Part shown: piece by piece, positions 1 to 12,393 of the stretch | Numbering within the stretch: position 1 is the first letter of the stretch | Layout of the letters: the number at the start of each line of letters is the position of its first letter | Assembly: GCF_900016785.1 (NCBI RefSeq) | Contig: NZ_LN890285.1 | Span: 357,427 to 421,426 of the forward strand | Source: Buchnera aphidicola (Tuberolachnus salignus) | GTDB lineage: Bacteria; Pseudomonadota; Gammaproteobacteria; Enterobacterales; Enterobacteriaceae | Direction: 5' to 3' | DNA length: 64,000 bases | Notes under the pieces: generated by a model | Databases searched by the model: none | The model's input: only the letters and a program-made list of their open reading frames with translations | Told to the model about the DNA's origin: nothing | Translations under genes and position numbers: made by a program

Positions 1-252
1 TTAGAAAAAATGTTAAAATTTCCATGTACTTTTACATATAAAGTGATAGGATTGTCACAACCAGAATTAACAAATAATATTATTAAAGTTATACAAATAC
101 ATATTCCGGGAGATTATACACCACAAATAAAATCTAGTAATAAAGGAACTTATCTTTCTATTTCTGTTACAATATGTGCTCAAAATTTTCAACAAATAGA
201 AAATTTATATAATGAATTAAGCAAAATACATTTAGTCAGAATGGTTTTATAA
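1..252 (+). CDS. ybeD: YbeD/DUF493 family protein, 5' end cut by window
   Basis: Small ACT-like cytosolic protein of unknown biochemical role (UPF0250). The frame is open from base 1, and residues before the first visible ATG (position 10) already align with E. coli YbeD, so the true start lies a few codons outside the window and the gene is partial. The FTYKVIG segment near the start, the PGDYTP segment in the middle and the VRMVL C-terminus match the family closely. It faces cspE and ends just before a strong hairpin. Family recognition is firm; the function is not known. Confidence 0.9.
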   Translation, partial: LEKMLKFPCTFTYKVIGLSQPELTNNIIKVIQIHIPGDYTPQIKSSNKGTYLSISVTICAQNFQQIENLYNELSKIHLVRMVL

Positions 253-256
253 ATAA

Positions 257-295
257 TTTTGCGATGCGGTATATAAAAAAATCCGCACCGCAAAA
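257..295. terminator. Bidirectional hairpin terminator between ybeD and cspE
   Basis: Left arm 257-269 and right arm 283-295 pair over 13 positions with a single A/C mismatch. The stem has nine G-C or C-G pairs, and A/T pairs at its base give a T run on either strand. It sits between two converging genes, so it can end transcription from both sides. Such a GC-rich stem is striking in this AT-rich sequence. Confidence 0.85.
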
Positions 296-331
296 GCTTG
301 GCTCATGAAAAGCATTAATATTTAAAAAATA

Positions 332-541
332 TTATAAGCTAATAACATTTGCGGCTGATGGCCCTTTTGCGCCTTCGGTAATTTCGAATTCAACGCTTTG
401 ACCCTCTGCCAAAGTTTTAAATCCGTTGCTTTGGATAGCTGAAAAATGTACAAAAACATCTTTACTACCATCTTCCGGAGTAATGAAACCAAAACCTTTA
501 GATTCATTAAACCACTTAACATTACCTTTAATCTTGGACAT
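332..541 (-). CDS. cspE: Cold-shock protein CspE
   Basis: Single OB-fold nucleic-acid-binding protein of 69 residues, the usual length. It binds single-stranded RNA/DNA, melts RNA structure and can act as a transcription antiterminator. RNP1 (KGFGFI, residues 15-20) and RNP2 (VFVHF, 29-33) are intact, and the protein is nearly identical to E. coli CspE, including the [15 protein letters not shown]-terminus. A GAAGG ribosome binding site sits at 552-556, 10 bases upstream of the ATG. CspC is the closest alternative, but the N-terminus favours CspE. Confidence 0.96.
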   Translation of the reverse strand: MSKIKGNVKWFNESKGFGFITPEDGSKDVFVHFSAIQSNGFKTLAEGQSVEFEITEGAKGPSAANVISL

Positions 542-573
542 CTATATATTACCTTCGAGTGAAAAATATAAAC

Positions 574-602
574 TATAAAGCTTATACCTGCAGTTAATTC
601 AA
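574..602 (-). promoter_or_regulatory. Candidate sigma-70 promoter of cspE
   Basis: On the minus strand TTGAAT (597-602) and TTTATA (574-579) are separated by exactly 17 bases, about 35 bases upstream of the cspE start. In such AT-rich DNA -10-like sequences occur by chance, so the support is the pair plus its position. Confidence 0.45.
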
Positions 603-720
603 TATTTAAAAAAATAAATTTCATAAAATAAATTAATAAATTAATTCATTTTAAAAATAAAATAATAAAAAAAATCTAAAAATAATTAAAAATAAAAAAT
701 ATTTAATAATAAAAATCTAT

Positions 721-839
721 AACCTGGCAATTTCCTACTCTCACACAAGGAATCCTCGTACTACCATCGGCGTTATAACGTTTCACTTCTGAGTTCGGAA
801 TGGGATCAGGTGGTACCATTACACTATTTTTACCAGGTT
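721..839 (-). rRNA. rrf: 5S ribosomal RNA
   Basis: The reverse complement reads as a complete 5S rRNA. It has the CCTGG...CCAGG terminal helix and the conserved internal stretches ending CGAACTCAGAAG and GCCGATGGTAGT. The ends are set by alignment to E. coli 5S from memory and may be off by a base or two. It lies about 80 bases downstream of 23S, in the same transcript. Confidence 0.95.
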
Positions 840-900
840 ATTTATAATATTTAATTATAATTTTATAATAATATTGAATATTATCATAATTTTATTCTTA

Positions 901-911
901 GAAAAACACCT
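901..911 (-). other. 3' arm of the pre-23S processing stem
   Basis: Positions 901-911 are exactly complementary to 3860-3870 on the other side of the 23S gene. The pairing continues imperfectly toward both mature ends. This is the arrangement in which RNase III cuts the long helix that loops out pre-23S RNA. Confidence 0.75.
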
Positions 912-921
912 CTGGTGTTGT

Positions 922-3848
<2,927 letters not shown>

Positions 3849-3859
3849 TTACAACCCAC

Positions 3860-3870
3860 AGGTGTTTTTC
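3860..3870 (-). other. 5' arm of the pre-23S processing stem
   Basis: Partner of 901-911: an 11-base perfect inverted match flanking 23S rRNA, followed by near-complementary bases down to the mature 5' end at about 3848. Inferred RNase III substrate. Confidence 0.75.
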
Positions 3871-3985
3871 TAAATTTTTAATTATTCTAGATTTTTAAAG
3901 AACATTTTATAAATTTTTTAAATTTGAAACTTATGAAATATTAACACAATATTTTAAAGAAGTATATAAAAATATTTTTTATTTC

Positions 3986-4057
3986 TGTCTCCTAGGGGAT
4001 TTGAACCCCTATTGCCGCCGTGAAAGGGCGATGTCCTAACCATTAGACGAAGGAGAC
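3986..4057 (-). tRNA. tRNA-Glu (anticodon TTC)
   Basis: The reverse complement folds as a standard cloverleaf. The GTCTCCT/AGGAGAC acceptor stem is perfect, the anticodon loop is CTTTCAC with TTC at 4022-4024, and the T arm is normal. The 3' CCA is not encoded. It lies 137 bases upstream of 23S and is probably cotranscribed with it. Confidence 0.97.
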
Positions 4058-4086
4058 TTAAAAAATGTTTTTACTTTTTCTTAAAT

Positions 4087-4114
4087 ATGTTACAGAATGA
4101 ATTAAAAGAGTCAA
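4087..4114 (-). promoter_or_regulatory. Candidate promoter of the tRNA-Glu–23S–5S operon
   Basis: Minus-strand TTGACT (4109-4114) and TAACAT (4087-4092) are spaced 16 bases apart, ending 30 bases before tRNA-Glu. The near-consensus -35 box and its position make this the best promoter candidate for the rRNA transcript. Confidence 0.55.
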
Positions 4115-4161
4115 GTCTTTTTTTCATTTTTAACAAAATAAAAAATATTTAATTAAATAAT

Positions 4162-5001
4162 TTACAATTCTCTTTGTTGATTCATATATAAAAGAGTTTT
4201 TTTTATATTTGGCATTTTTCCAAACCAATGTAAACAAGAATATGCAGCTTGAGAAACTAACATTCCCAAACCATCAGATAATTTTTTTGCACCTAAAGAT
4301 TGACACTTTAACAAAAAAGAAGTTAAAATATTTTTTTTATGATAAAACATATCATAACAACAAATTTTATTATGTATAATATTTGAAGGAAAAAAAGGGG
4401 ATTCATTTACAATACTACTTGAAGTAGCATTAATAATTAAATCAAAAAAAACTTTTTTTTTATTATTAAAAATAAATATTTTTCCTTTTAAAGAAAAAAA
4501 ATGAACTAATTTTTCTGCATTTGAAATTGTTCTATTTAAAACATAAATAATACATTTAAAATTTAATAATGAAGAAATAACAGATTTTGCAGCTCCACCT
4601 GAACCTAATAAAAGTATATAACATAATGGTTTTAAAAATTTTAATCTTTTTAAATCATATAATAAACCTAAACCATCAGTATTATTACCTATAATTAAAG
4701 AATTTGAATTTTTAAAAAGTGTATTTACAGTACAAGATTGAGTTGAATGATACAAAAAATTATTAAAAATTTTATAAGTTTGATTTTTAAAAGGTACTGT
4801 AATATTAGCACCAATATGATTTTTATGTTTTAAAAAATTCAATAATAAATTCATAAAATTTTTTTTAGTACATAAAAATGTTTTATAAAGATAAAAAATT
4901 TTTAATTTTTTTGAAAAATGTTTATGTATAATTGGAGACAAAGAATGATTTATTGGATTTCCAAACAAGCCTATTATCATAGAAGATTTTATATTTACCA
5001 T
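4162..5001 (-). CDS. aroE: Shikimate dehydrogenase
   Basis: Reduces 3-dehydroshikimate to shikimate with NADPH, step four of the shikimate pathway; aroB and aroK lie at 28.8-30.5 kb. The substrate domain shows GNPINHSLSP, the catalytic Lys in NITVPFK (about residue 72) and the catalytic Asp in NNTDG (about 109). The NADP-binding GSGGA follows near 133-137, and the C-terminal DGLGMLVSQAA motif is present. I chose the ATG at 5001 because an AAGGAAAAG stretch lies upstream; this gives 279 residues against 272 in E. coli. The frame is open further upstream, so the start is slightly uncertain. Confidence 0.95.
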   Translation of the reverse strand: MVNIKSSMIIGLFGNPINHSLSPIIHKHFSKKLKIFYLYKTFLCTKKNFMNLLLNFLKHKNHIGANITVPFKNQTYKIFNNFLYHSTQSCTVNTLFKNSNSLIIGNNTDGLGLLYDLKRLKFLKPLCYILLLGSGGAAKSVISSLLNFKCIIYVLNRTISNAEKLVHFFSLKGKIFIFNNKKKVFFDLIINATSSSIVNESPFFPSNIIHNKICCYDMFYHKKNILTSFLLKCQSLGAKKLSDGLGMLVSQAAYSCLHWFGKMPNIKKTLLYMNQQREL

Positions 5002-5275
5002 AAAAATTATATTTCTTTTCCTTAAAAAATTTTGCATATTTATAAAAAACATTTTTTTTAATAAAAAAACAAAAAAATTATTTTTTTATATAATAATTTT
5101 GATATATGATAAATTTATATTTTTTCATAAAAATATGTTATAATTTAATATTATTTAAAAATATCATATATATTTTTTTTAATAATAATAAATTTTAATC
5201 TTCTAAAAAATAGAATATTAACTTTTTTATTTAATATTAATATTCCTATTATTTCTTTTTTTTAATTAATAAAAT

Positions 5276-5725
5276 ATGACTATTCAAAAAATTTTACAAT
5301 TTCCAGATTTAAAATTAAGAAAAATAGCTAAACCAGTAAAAAAAATAAATCAAAAAATTCATAAAATTATATATGATATGTTTGATACTATGCATTATTT
5401 TCACGGTATTGGGTTAGCTGCCACTCAAATTAACATACATAAACAAATTATTGTCATTAGTCCAATTAATCCAATAAAAAATTATTTAATATTAATTAAT
5501 CCAAAAATTTTAAAAAAAAAAAATCCAACAAATAAATTTGAAGAAGGTTGTTTATCTGTTCAAAAAAAAAAAGCATATTTAATTCGTTCAAATAACATTA
5601 CAATACAAGCATTAGATTATTATGGACGTCCATTTATTCTTAAAGCAAAAAAACTATTATCTATTTGCATACAACATGAAATGGATCATTTAATTGGAAA
5701 ATTATTTATTGATTATTTAAAATAA
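5276..5725 (+). CDS. def: Peptide deformylase
   Basis: Removes the formyl group from the initiator methionine of new proteins; the neighbouring fmt adds it. All three metalloenzyme motifs are intact: GIGLAATQ (44-51), EEGCLS with metal ligand Cys92 (89-94), and HEMDH (134-138) supplying two His ligands and the catalytic Glu. At 149 residues it is about 20 shorter than E. coli Def. It ends at FIDYLK and lacks the C-terminal helix, which lies outside the active site. It is transcribed away from aroE, with fmt 43 bases downstream. Confidence 0.96.
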   Translation: MTIQKILQFPDLKLRKIAKPVKKINQKIHKIIYDMFDTMHYFHGIGLAATQINIHKQIIVISPINPIKNYLILINPKILKKKNPTNKFEEGCLSVQKKKAYLIRSNNITIQALDYYGRPFILKAKKLLSICIQHEMDHLIGKLFIDYLK

Positions 5726-5768
5726 TAAAATTATTTTCTAATATATTTAATAAAAAATATAAAAATTT

Positions 5769-6719
5769 ATGCTAAAAAAAAAAATTAATATAATTTTTGC
5801 CGGCACTACTATGTTTTCATTAATACATGTACAAAATATTTTTTCTACACATCATTCCATTAAAGCAATTTTAACTAAAAGATCTTCTATACATTTTCAA
5901 AAAAAAAATAATATAGTACAAAATTTTGCAATAAAAAATAAAATACCTTATTTTCTGTTTGAAAATTTTAAACATAAAGAAACTTATAAAACTTTAAAAA
6001 ATTTTTCTGCAGATCTTCTAATTGTAGTTTCTTATGGATTATTAATACCTCAAAAAATTTTAAAATTATTTCCAAAAGGAGCAATAAATTTACATGCATC
6101 ATTATTACCACGATGGAGAGGAGCTGCACCAATACAATGGGCTATTTTATCAGGAGACAAAGAAACTGGAATAAGCGCATTTTATATGAAAAAAACTCTA
6201 GATACTGGAAATATTTTATATTCTTTAAAATGTCCAATTGAAAAAAAAGATACATATATAACATTATATTCTAAATTATTAATTGTTTCTTTACAAGTTC
6301 TCTATCAAATTTTATATATTATAGAAAAAAACATTACCCCAAAAATAAAAAAACAAAATTTAAAATATGTTACATATGCACCTAAAATTTTTAAAAAAAA
6401 TACTCAAATTTATTGGAATCAATCTGCAAAAAAAATAGAAAGACAAATTCGAGCTTTTTATCCATCTCCAAATAGTTTTTTTTTATTAAATGGAATACGA
6501 ATTAAAGTACTTAAAACAATTATAAAAAAAAAAGAAAAAACTAAAAAATATCAAATAGGAGAAATTATCGCAGCAAATAAAAAAGGAATTTTTATTCAAA
6601 CAAAAAAAAATATTTTAATTTTAAAAAAAATACAAATAGAAAATAAAAAATCAATGGATGTTTTTGAAGTCTTAAATTCTAAAAAAAAATGGTTTTTACC
6701 TGGTTTGATTCTACAATAA
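5769..6719 (+). CDS. fmt: Methionyl-tRNA formyltransferase
   Basis: Transfers a formyl group from 10-formyl-tetrahydrofolate to initiator Met-tRNA. The N-terminal hydrolase fold carries the catalytic triad Asn107, His109 and Asp145 (in INLHASLLPRWRGAAP and LDTGN). The basic C-terminal domain that holds tRNA follows from about residue 205. At 316 residues it is a normal length. It is the second gene of a def-fmt pair, the order found in E. coli, and is followed by a hairpin terminator. Confidence 0.96.
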   Translation: MLKKKINIIFAGTTMFSLIHVQNIFSTHHSIKAILTKRSSIHFQKKNNIVQNFAIKNKIPYFLFENFKHKETYKTLKNFSADLLIVVSYGLLIPQKILKLFPKGAINLHASLLPRWRGAAPIQWAILSGDKETGISAFYMKKTLDTGNILYSLKCPIEKKDTYITLYSKLLIVSLQVLYQILYIIEKNITPKIKKQNLKYVTYAPKIFKKNTQIYWNQSAKKIERQIRAFYPSPNSFFLLNGIRIKVLKTIIKKKEKTKKYQIGEIIAANKKGIFIQTKKNILILKKIQIENKKSMDVFEVLNSKKKWFLPGLILQ

Positions 6720-6746
6720 TTCAAAATACCTCTTAAAAAATTAAAT

Positions 6747-6766
6747 AACGGCATAAATATGCCGTT
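6747..6766. terminator. Terminator between fmt and rplQ
   Basis: A perfect 8-base inverted repeat (AACGGCAT / ATGCCGTT) with an AAAT loop, followed on the plus strand by a T run. It lies between converging fmt and the end of the alpha operon (rplQ), so it may serve both, though its U-tract is better on the plus strand. Confidence 0.85.
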
Positions 6767-6828
6767 TTTATTATCAAAAAATTTTTATTAATATTAATAA
6801 AATTATATTTTTTATAAAAAAATTTTAT

Positions 6829-7197
6829 TTACTTTTGAGACTTACGATCTACTAACTCTACATAAGCTAAAATAGTGTTATCTCCTATTCTATAACCACA
6901 TTTTAAAATACGCATATATCCACCTAACCTATTTTTAAAATGAGGCCCAAATATTGTAAATAATTTGTTTACTATTTCAGAATTATAAAGACGTGAAAAT
7001 ATTAAACGACGATGTGCGACTGTATCAATTTTAGATATTGTAATTAATGGTTCTACAAAACGTCGTAATTCTTTTGCTTTCGGTAAAGTTGTTTTTAAAT
7101 GTTCATATTTAAACAATGAACATGCCATATTTTGAAACATAGCTTTTAAATGAGAACGAGTACGATTTAATAAACGACCACTTTTTCTATGACGCAT
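6829..7197 (-). CDS. rplQ: 50S ribosomal protein L17
   Basis: Component of the large subunit near the exit tunnel and last gene of the alpha operon, downstream of rpoA. The [12 protein letters not shown] start and the GGYMRILKC segment are diagnostic. It has 122 residues against 127 in E. coli, with a slightly shortened tail. The terminator hairpin at 6747-6766 is about 60 bases downstream. Confidence 0.97.
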   Translation of the reverse strand: MRHRKSGRLLNRTRSHLKAMFQNMACSLFKYEHLKTTLPKAKELRRFVEPLITISKIDTVAHRRLIFSRLYNSEIVNKLFTIFGPHFKNRLGGYMRILKCGYRIGDNTILAYVELVDRKSQK

Positions 7198-7261
7198 CTT
7201 TTTATATTCCTTATTGGATAATATTTAAAAATAATAAATATTAACTATTTAGTCTCCGATT

Positions 7262-8251
7262 TTAAGTATCTAATAAATTCATAGGTGGCCAATTTTCTAA
7301 TCTCATTCCTAGAGATAAACCTCTCGCAGCTAAAACATCTTTAATTTCTGTCAAAGATTTTTTTCCTAAATTCGGAGTTTTTAATAATTCTACTTCAGTT
7401 TTTTGAACTAAATCCCCAATATAATGTAAATTTTCTGTTTTTAAACAATTAGCAGATCGAACAGTTAACTCTAAATCATCAACAGGACGTAATAAAACGG
7501 GTTCAAATTCTAATTTTTCTTCTAAAACTACTGGTTCACGCACTCCTCGTAAATCTACAAAAGATTCTAATTGTTCAGACAAAATTGTAGCTGCATTACG
7601 TATTGCTTCTTCTGGATCAATTGTTCCATTTGTTTCCATTTCTATAATTAATTTGTCTAAATCAGTTCTCTGTTCAACTCTTGCAGATTCTACCATGTAA
7701 ACTATACGTTCTATAGGACTATATGATGCATCTAATAATAATCGTCCAATAACATTATTTTCTATATTTTTTTTTTTTCTTGAAAAAGACGTACTATACC
7801 CACGACCACGGGAAACAGTCATTCTCATTTCAAAAGTTATTTTAGGGCACGTAATATTACATAATATATGTGATGGATTAAAAATTTCTACTGAAGAATC
7901 TAATAAAATATCTGATGCATATACTGGGCCAATTCCTTTTTTTTTTACAGTTAATACAACATGATCTTTATCAAAAATTTTTATAGCTAAAGATTTTAAA
8001 TTTACTAAAATTTCAGAAATATCTTCTTGTATTCCTTCTTTTGTCATATATTCATGTAAAATACCTTCAATTTCTACTTCAGTAACAGCGCATCCTGACA
8101 TCGAAGATAATAAAATTCTTCGTAACGCAGTCCCTAACGTATGACCAAACCCCCTTTCTAAGGGTTCTAATGTAATTTTTACATGCGTAGAACTAATTTT
8201 TTCTATATCTACTAAACGAGGTTTTAAAAAATCTCTTAAAAAATTAGACAT
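7262..8251 (-). CDS. rpoA: RNA polymerase alpha subunit
   Basis: Dimerises to nucleate RNA polymerase assembly. The length (329) equals that of E. coli. The N-terminal assembly domain contains [19 protein letters not shown], and the C-terminal domain is complete, including the VRSANCLK stretch with Arg265 that contacts promoter UP elements. The retained C-terminal domain is of note in a genome expected to have few regulators. It lies between rpsD and rplQ as in E. coli. Confidence 0.98.
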   Translation of the reverse strand: MSNFLRDFLKPRLVDIEKISSTHVKITLEPLERGFGHTLGTALRRILLSSMSGCAVTEVEIEGILHEYMTKEGIQEDISEILVNLKSLAIKIFDKDHVVLTVKKKGIGPVYASDILLDSSVEIFNPSHILCNITCPKITFEMRMTVSRGRGYSTSFSRKKKNIENNVIGRLLLDASYSPIERIVYMVESARVEQRTDLDKLIIEMETNGTIDPEEAIRNAATILSEQLESFVDLRGVREPVVLEEKLEFEPVLLRPVDDLELTVRSANCLKTENLHYIGDLVQKTEVELLKTPNLGKKSLTEIKDVLAARGLSLGMRLENWPPMNLLDT

Positions 8252-8274
8252 CTTATTCCTCTAAAAACTATATT

Positions 8275-8895
8275 TTATTTTGAATATAACTCAACAATTA
8301 AATGTTCATTAATTTCTGACGATAAATCACTACGTTCTGGAACTTTTTGAAAAATACCTTCCATATTTTTACGATCAACACTCATCCAACTAATCGGTTC
8401 ACGAACTGTAGATAATTCTAAAGCTGCAAAAATTCGAACTTGTTTTTGAGCTTTTTTACGTATTGAAATTTTATCCGAAACTTTCACTTGAAATGAAGCA
8501 ATATTTACTACTTTATTGTTTACAAGAATTAATTTATGACTAATTAATTGTCTTGATTCTGATCGAGTAACGCCAAAACCCATACGATAAACTACATTAT
8601 CTAATCTAGATTCCAACAAACATAATAAATTATATCCAGTATTTCCTTTTAATTTAGTAGCTTTTTTATAATAATTTCTAAATTGTTTTTCTAATACACC
8701 ATATAAACGACGAACTTTTTGTTTTTCACGTAATTGAACACCATAATCTGATAAACGTGATTTTCGAGCTCCATGTTGACCAGGCGCTTTATCTAATTTA
8801 CATTTTGATTCAATCGTACGTACACCAGATTTTAAAAACAAATCTGTACCTTCTCGACGACTTAATTTTAATTTAGGACCTAAATATTTTGACAT
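8275..8895 (-). CDS. rpsD: 30S ribosomal protein S4
   Basis: Primary 16S rRNA-binding protein that nucleates 30S assembly. It has 206 residues, as in E. coli. The [19 protein letters not shown] start, the S4 RNA-binding domain around [15 protein letters not shown] and the ELYSK C-terminus are clear. In E. coli S4 also represses the alpha operon at rpsM; whether that holds here cannot be seen. It is followed by rpoA after 23 bases. Confidence 0.98.
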   Translation of the reverse strand: MSKYLGPKLKLSRREGTDLFLKSGVRTIESKCKLDKAPGQHGARKSRLSDYGVQLREKQKVRRLYGVLEKQFRNYYKKATKLKGNTGYNLLCLLESRLDNVVYRMGFGVTRSESRQLISHKLILVNNKVVNIASFQVKVSDKISIRKKAQKQVRIFAALELSTVREPISWMSVDRKNMEGIFQKVPERSDLSSEINEHLIVELYSK

Positions 8896-8926
8896 TTATT
8901 TATATACTCATTTCTTATGTAATAAA

Positions 8927-9319
8927 TTATACTCTACGTTTTTTAGGAGGACGACAACCATTATGTGGTATCGGAGTAATATCTGTAATATTAATAATTC
9001 GAAAACCAGCTAAATTTAAAGCACGAATAGTCGATTCTCGACCTGGACCAGGTCCTTTAACCATAATTTCTAATGTTTTAATGCCATATCCTTTTACAAT
9101 TTCAGCACATCGTTCTGCAGCTACTTGAGCTGCAAATGGAGTAGATTTACGAGATCCTCGAAATCCTGACCCTCCAGATGTAGCCCACCCTAATGTATTG
9201 CCAATTCGATCCGTAATAGTAATAATAGTATTATTAAAAGAAGCATGAATATATGCAATACCTTCTAAAATTTGCTTTTTAATACGTTTTTTTGAACGTT
9301 TGCTAATCACTTTTGCCAT
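8927..9319 (-). CDS. rpsK: 30S ribosomal protein S11
   Basis: Platform protein of the small subunit, close to the mRNA exit and the 3' end of 16S rRNA. Diagnostic segments are [26 protein letters not shown] and the C-terminal [11 protein letters not shown]. Its 130 residues match the family. It lies between rpsM and rpsD in the alpha operon. The open frame on the opposite strand is a shadow. Confidence 0.98.
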   Translation of the reverse strand: MAKVISKRSKKRIKKQILEGIAYIHASFNNTIITITDRIGNTLGWATSGGSGFRGSRKSTPFAAQVAAERCAEIVKGYGIKTLEIMVKGPGPGRESTIRALNLAGFRIINITDITPIPHNGCRPPKKRRV

Positions 9320-9346
9320 ATTGAATTAATTTCCTAATTAACATTT

Positions 9347-9703
9347 TTATTTTTTAATTAATTTACGTGGACCTTTGCAAGTTCTAGCATTAGTTTTTGT
9401 TCTTTGTCCACGCGCAGGTAAATGTTTACGATGCCTTAAACCACGATAACATCCTAAATCCATCAATCTTTTAATACTCATAGAATATTTACGTCTTAAT
9501 TCTCCTTCTACGATAAAATCCATCACTGTTTTACGTAAATTTTCCATTACCGTTATCGTTAATTCATTAACTTTTAAAGTTTCTTTAATACCAATACGCA
9601 TGCAAATTTTTTTTGAAATCGATTTACCAATTCCATAAATAGACATTAAAGAAATAACTACATGTTTATTATCTGGAATGTTTACACCTGCTATACGAGC
9701 CAT
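9347..9703 (-). CDS. rpsM: 30S ribosomal protein S13
   Basis: Head protein of the small subunit that bridges to the large subunit and contacts P-site tRNA. It begins [13 protein letters not shown] and contains GIGKSISK and [29 protein letters not shown] basic C-terminal sequence. It has 118 residues, as in E. coli. It is the first gene of the alpha operon, just downstream of rpmJ. Confidence 0.98.
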   Translation of the reverse strand: MARIAGVNIPDNKHVVISLMSIYGIGKSISKKICMRIGIKETLKVNELTITVMENLRKTVMDFIVEGELRRKYSMSIKRLMDLGCYRGLRHRKHLPARGQRTKTNARTCKGPRKLIKK

Positions 9704-9751
9704 AATTTTTTACCTTTTTTTAAACATATACACTATCAACAAAATAAAAAA

Positions 9752-9868
9752 TCATCCTTGACGTTGTTTATGTTTAGGATTATTTAAACAAATCACATAT
9801 ATTACATTTTTTCTACGAACAATTTTACAACTTCGACAAAATTTTTTTACTGACGTACGTACTTTCAT
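9752..9868 (-). CDS. rpmJ: 50S ribosomal protein L36 (zinc-binding form)
   Basis: A 38-residue gene found by reading the gap between rpsM and secY. It starts [11 protein letters not shown] and ends NPKHKQRQG followed by TGA at 9752. The zinc ligands Cys11, Cys14, Cys27 and His33 are all present, so this is the C+ form. E. coli L36 is also 38 residues, and the secY-rpmJ-rpsM order is the same. A GAGGATTTATG context supplies the ribosome binding site. Confidence 0.96.
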   Translation of the reverse strand: MKVRTSVKKFCRSCKIVRRKNVIYVICLNNPKHKQRQG

Positions 9869-9909
9869 AAATCCTCATATTCATTTTTTAATATAAAAAA
9901 ATTAAAAAA

Positions 9910-11244
9910 TTAATGTTTAAAATATAAATTAGATTTCTTTAATACTGCTTTATATTGCGTTGAAATTAATAAAGTTTGTAACTGAGATATAAATTCTATA
10001 ATTACAGATACTACAATTAATAAAGAAGTACCTCCAAAATAAAATGGAACATGAAAAAAATATCGCATAAAATCTGGTAATAAACAAATAAAAATAATAT
10101 ACATTGCTCCAATACAAGTTAAATTAAATACAATAGATGAAATATATTGAGCAGTGTTTGGCCCAGGACGAATTCCAGGTAAAAAAGCTCCTGATTTTTT
10201 TAAATTATTTGAAACATCAGATACATTAAATGTAAATCCAGTATAAAAAAAACAAAAAAAAACAGTTAAAAAAACATATAAAGACAAATATAAAAAACTA
10301 TGTGGTTTTAAAAAAGAAGCATAATATACAACATCATTTTTAATTTGTAGAAAATTACTTAAATAAGTCAAAAAAATTGAAGGTAATAAAATAACGCTTG
10401 ATGCAAAAATCGCAGGCATTACACCAGCCATATTAACTTTTAAAGGTAAATAACTATTTTGAGATGTAGTTAAATTTCGATTATTTTGTCTTTTCGCATA
10501 AAACACTAAAATTTTTCGTTGACTACGTTCAACAAACGTTACTAAAAAAATAATTAAAAAAATTAATGATATCATCACAAATAATAAAAAGATATTTATT
10601 TCATGTTGTTGAAATTTTTCTAACGTCTTTAAAATAGAACTAGGTAAACCTGCCATAATACCTACAAAAATTATTAAAGAAATTCCATTTCCTAAACCAT
10701 TAGAAGTAATTAATTCACCTAACCACATTAAAAAAATAGTTCCGACAACTAAACTTAAAACAGAAATAATATGAAATAAAAAATTATTTTTTAAAAGTAT
10801 ATTCTGCATACCTGGTATTAATGGCAAACCCATTAAAATACCTGTTGATTGTATAAAAGAAAAAAATAATGTAATATATTTTGTATATTGTTCTAATTTG
10901 TTTTGTCCATAAATTACATCTTTTTTAATTTTTTTAAAATAAGGAACAAAAAATGTTAAAAATTGCATCATAATAGAAGCAGAAATATACGGCATGACTC
11001 CTAATGCAAAAATAGAAGAACGACTTAATGAGCCACCTGAAAACATATTTAACATTTCTAATAAAGTTCCATTTGTTTTTTGATCTAAAAAATTTTGTAA
11101 AACATGAGTATTAATACCCGGAATAGGAATAAATGAGCCTATACGAAACACTAAAAGAGATATTATTAAAAACCAAACTTTTTTTTTTAACTCTTCAAAA
11201 CCCGTAAGTTTTACTTTTTGATGTATTTTTTTTTTTATGTTCAT
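9910..11244 (-). CDS. secY: Preprotein translocase subunit SecY
   Basis: Channel-forming inner-membrane subunit of the Sec translocon, with ten predicted membrane segments. Conserved landmarks are FRIGSFIPIPGI at the first segment, NMFSGGSLSRSSIFALGVMPYISASI, LKVNMAGVMPAIFASS and SGAFLPGIRPG. I take the ATG at 11244: it is preceded by AAAGGATAAAAG overlapping the rplO stop, and it gives 444 residues against 443 in E. coli. An upstream TTG in frame is the alternative. Confidence 0.97.
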   Translation of the reverse strand: MNIKKKIHQKVKLTGFEELKKKVWFLIISLLVFRIGSFIPIPGINTHVLQNFLDQKTNGTLLEMLNMFSGGSLSRSSIFALGVMPYISASIMMQFLTFFVPYFKKIKKDVIYGQNKLEQYTKYITLFFSFIQSTGILMGLPLIPGMQNILLKNNFLFHIISVLSLVVGTIFLMWLGELITSNGLGNGISLIIFVGIMAGLPSSILKTLEKFQQHEINIFLLFVMISLIFLIIFLVTFVERSQRKILVFYAKRQNNRNLTTSQNSYLPLKVNMAGVMPAIFASSVILLPSIFLTYLSNFLQIKNDVVYYASFLKPHSFLYLSLYVFLTVFFCFFYTGFTFNVSDVSNNLKKSGAFLPGIRPGPNTAQYISSIVFNLTCIGAMYIIFICLLPDFMRYFFHVPFYFGGTSLLIVVSVIIEFISQLQTLLISTQYKAVLKKSNLYFKH

Positions 11245-11252
11245 AATAACTT

Positions 11253-11690
11253 TTATCCTTTTATTATTCCTCCACAAGCTTCAATTTGAATACGCGCCCC
11301 ATGTGTAACTTTTATTCCTGAAAAAATAAATTTTTTTTTTAAAACACCAGACTTAATAATTTTTACAAATTTAATGTTTTTTTTTATAATATTAAATTTT
11401 TTTAATAACAAAATATTAATATACGAATTTTCTTTCAAAATTTTTAATTCCGATAATTTTACTTCAGCAGTAATCTTTTTTTTATAAGAAATAAAACCAA
11501 ATTTTGGTAAACGACGATATAAAGGTGTTTGTCCTCCCTCAAATCCTCTACGTACTTTTCCTCCTGAACGAGCTTTTTGTCCTTTATGTCCTCGGCCTCC
11601 TGTTTTCCCCATACCAGATCCAATCCCACGACCAATTCTTTTTTTCATTTTATTTTTTTTTGATAAAACATTAAAAGAATTTAAATGCAT
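11253..11690 (-). CDS. rplO: 50S ribosomal protein L15
   Basis: Late-assembly large-subunit protein. The glycine- and arginine-rich region around [20 protein letters not shown] near residues 18-40 is diagnostic, and the C-terminal domain ends in EACGGIIKG. It has 145 residues (E. coli 144). Its start overlaps the end of rpmD by 10 bases, and its stop overlaps the secY ribosome binding site, so the three are probably translationally coupled. Confidence 0.97.
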   Translation of the reverse strand: MHLNSFNVLSKKNKMKKRIGRGIGSGMGKTGGRGHKGQKARSGGKVRRGFEGGQTPLYRRLPKFGFISYKKKITAEVKLSELKILKENSYINILLLKKFNIIKKNIKFVKIIKSGVLKKKFIFSGIKVTHGARIQIEACGGIIKG

Positions 11691-11878
11691 TTTTTAGAAC
11701 CTCCAAGTATTTTAATCATATATTTCACTTTTTTAATCATCCCCCATAAAGAAGGTGTATTCTTTCTTACAACTATATCTCCAATTTTTCGTAATCCTAA
11801 ACCTATCATTGTTGCTTTATGCGTTTTTAACCGTCCTATTTGACTTTTCACTTGCATAATTTTAATAGTATTTTCCAT
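11681..11878 (-). CDS. rpmD: 50S ribosomal protein L30
   Basis: Small large-subunit protein of the spc operon. [17 protein letters not shown] is the family signature and the TPSLWGMI segment follows. It has 65 residues against 59 in E. coli. The extra C-terminal residues (LGGSKKCI) come from a frame that runs into the start of rplO, a modest stop-codon shift. Confidence 0.95.
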   Translation of the reverse strand: MENTIKIMQVKSQIGRLKTHKATMIGLGLRKIGDIVVRKNTPSLWGMIKKVKYMIKILGGSKKCI

Positions 11879-11882
11879 ATAT

Positions 11883-12380
11883 TTATGTTCCTAAAATTTC
11901 ATTAATTGTTTTTCCACGCTTTTTTGCAATCATTTCAGGTGATCGTATTTTTTTTAAACCTTCAATTGTTGCTCGAACTACATTAATAGGATTAGTAGAA
12001 CCATATGTTTTTGCCAAAACATTATGTATACCAACTACTTCTAAAACTAAACGCATTGCTCCTCCTGCAATAATTCCTGTTCCTTCAGAGGCTGGCTTCA
12101 TAAAAATTAAAGAACCTGTATGTCCCCCATAAACTTTATGGTATAAAGTATGTTTAAATAATGGAATAAAAATCATACTACGTCTTGCTTTTTCCATAGA
12201 TTTTTGAATAGCAGACGGAACTTCGCGTGCTTTTCCATATCCAAATCCTACTTTACCTTCACCATTACCTACAACCGTTAAAGCAGTGAAAGAAAAAATA
12301 CGACCACCTTTTACTGTTTTTGAAACACGGTTAACAGAAATTAATTTCTCTTTTAATTCCCCAAATAATTGTTTTTCCAT
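11883..12380 (-). CDS. rpsE: 30S ribosomal protein S5
   Basis: Small-subunit protein at the mRNA entry side, involved in decoding fidelity. It has the N-terminal double-stranded-RNA-binding-like domain ([23 protein letters not shown] segment) and the C-terminal domain with the [16 protein letters not shown] signature. It has 165 residues (E. coli 166). It lies between rplR and rpmD. Confidence 0.98.
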   Translation of the reverse strand: MEKQLFGELKEKLISVNRVSKTVKGGRIFSFTALTVVGNGEGKVGFGYGKAREVPSAIQKSMEKARRSMIFIPLFKHTLYHKVYGGHTGSLIFMKPASEGTGIIAGGAMRLVLEVVGIHNVLAKTYGSTNPINVVRATIEGLKKIRSPEMIAKKRGKTINEILGT

Positions 12381-12393
12381 ATATATTCTCTTT

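Noticed and set aside
322-624. A 100-codon minus-strand frame over cspE
   Set aside because: Out-of-frame shadow of cspE extended into its leader; no similarity to any family.
5002-5052. Longer aroE start at 5052
   Set aside because: The extra residues do not align with AroE, and the ATG at 5001 has a better upstream ribosome binding sequence.
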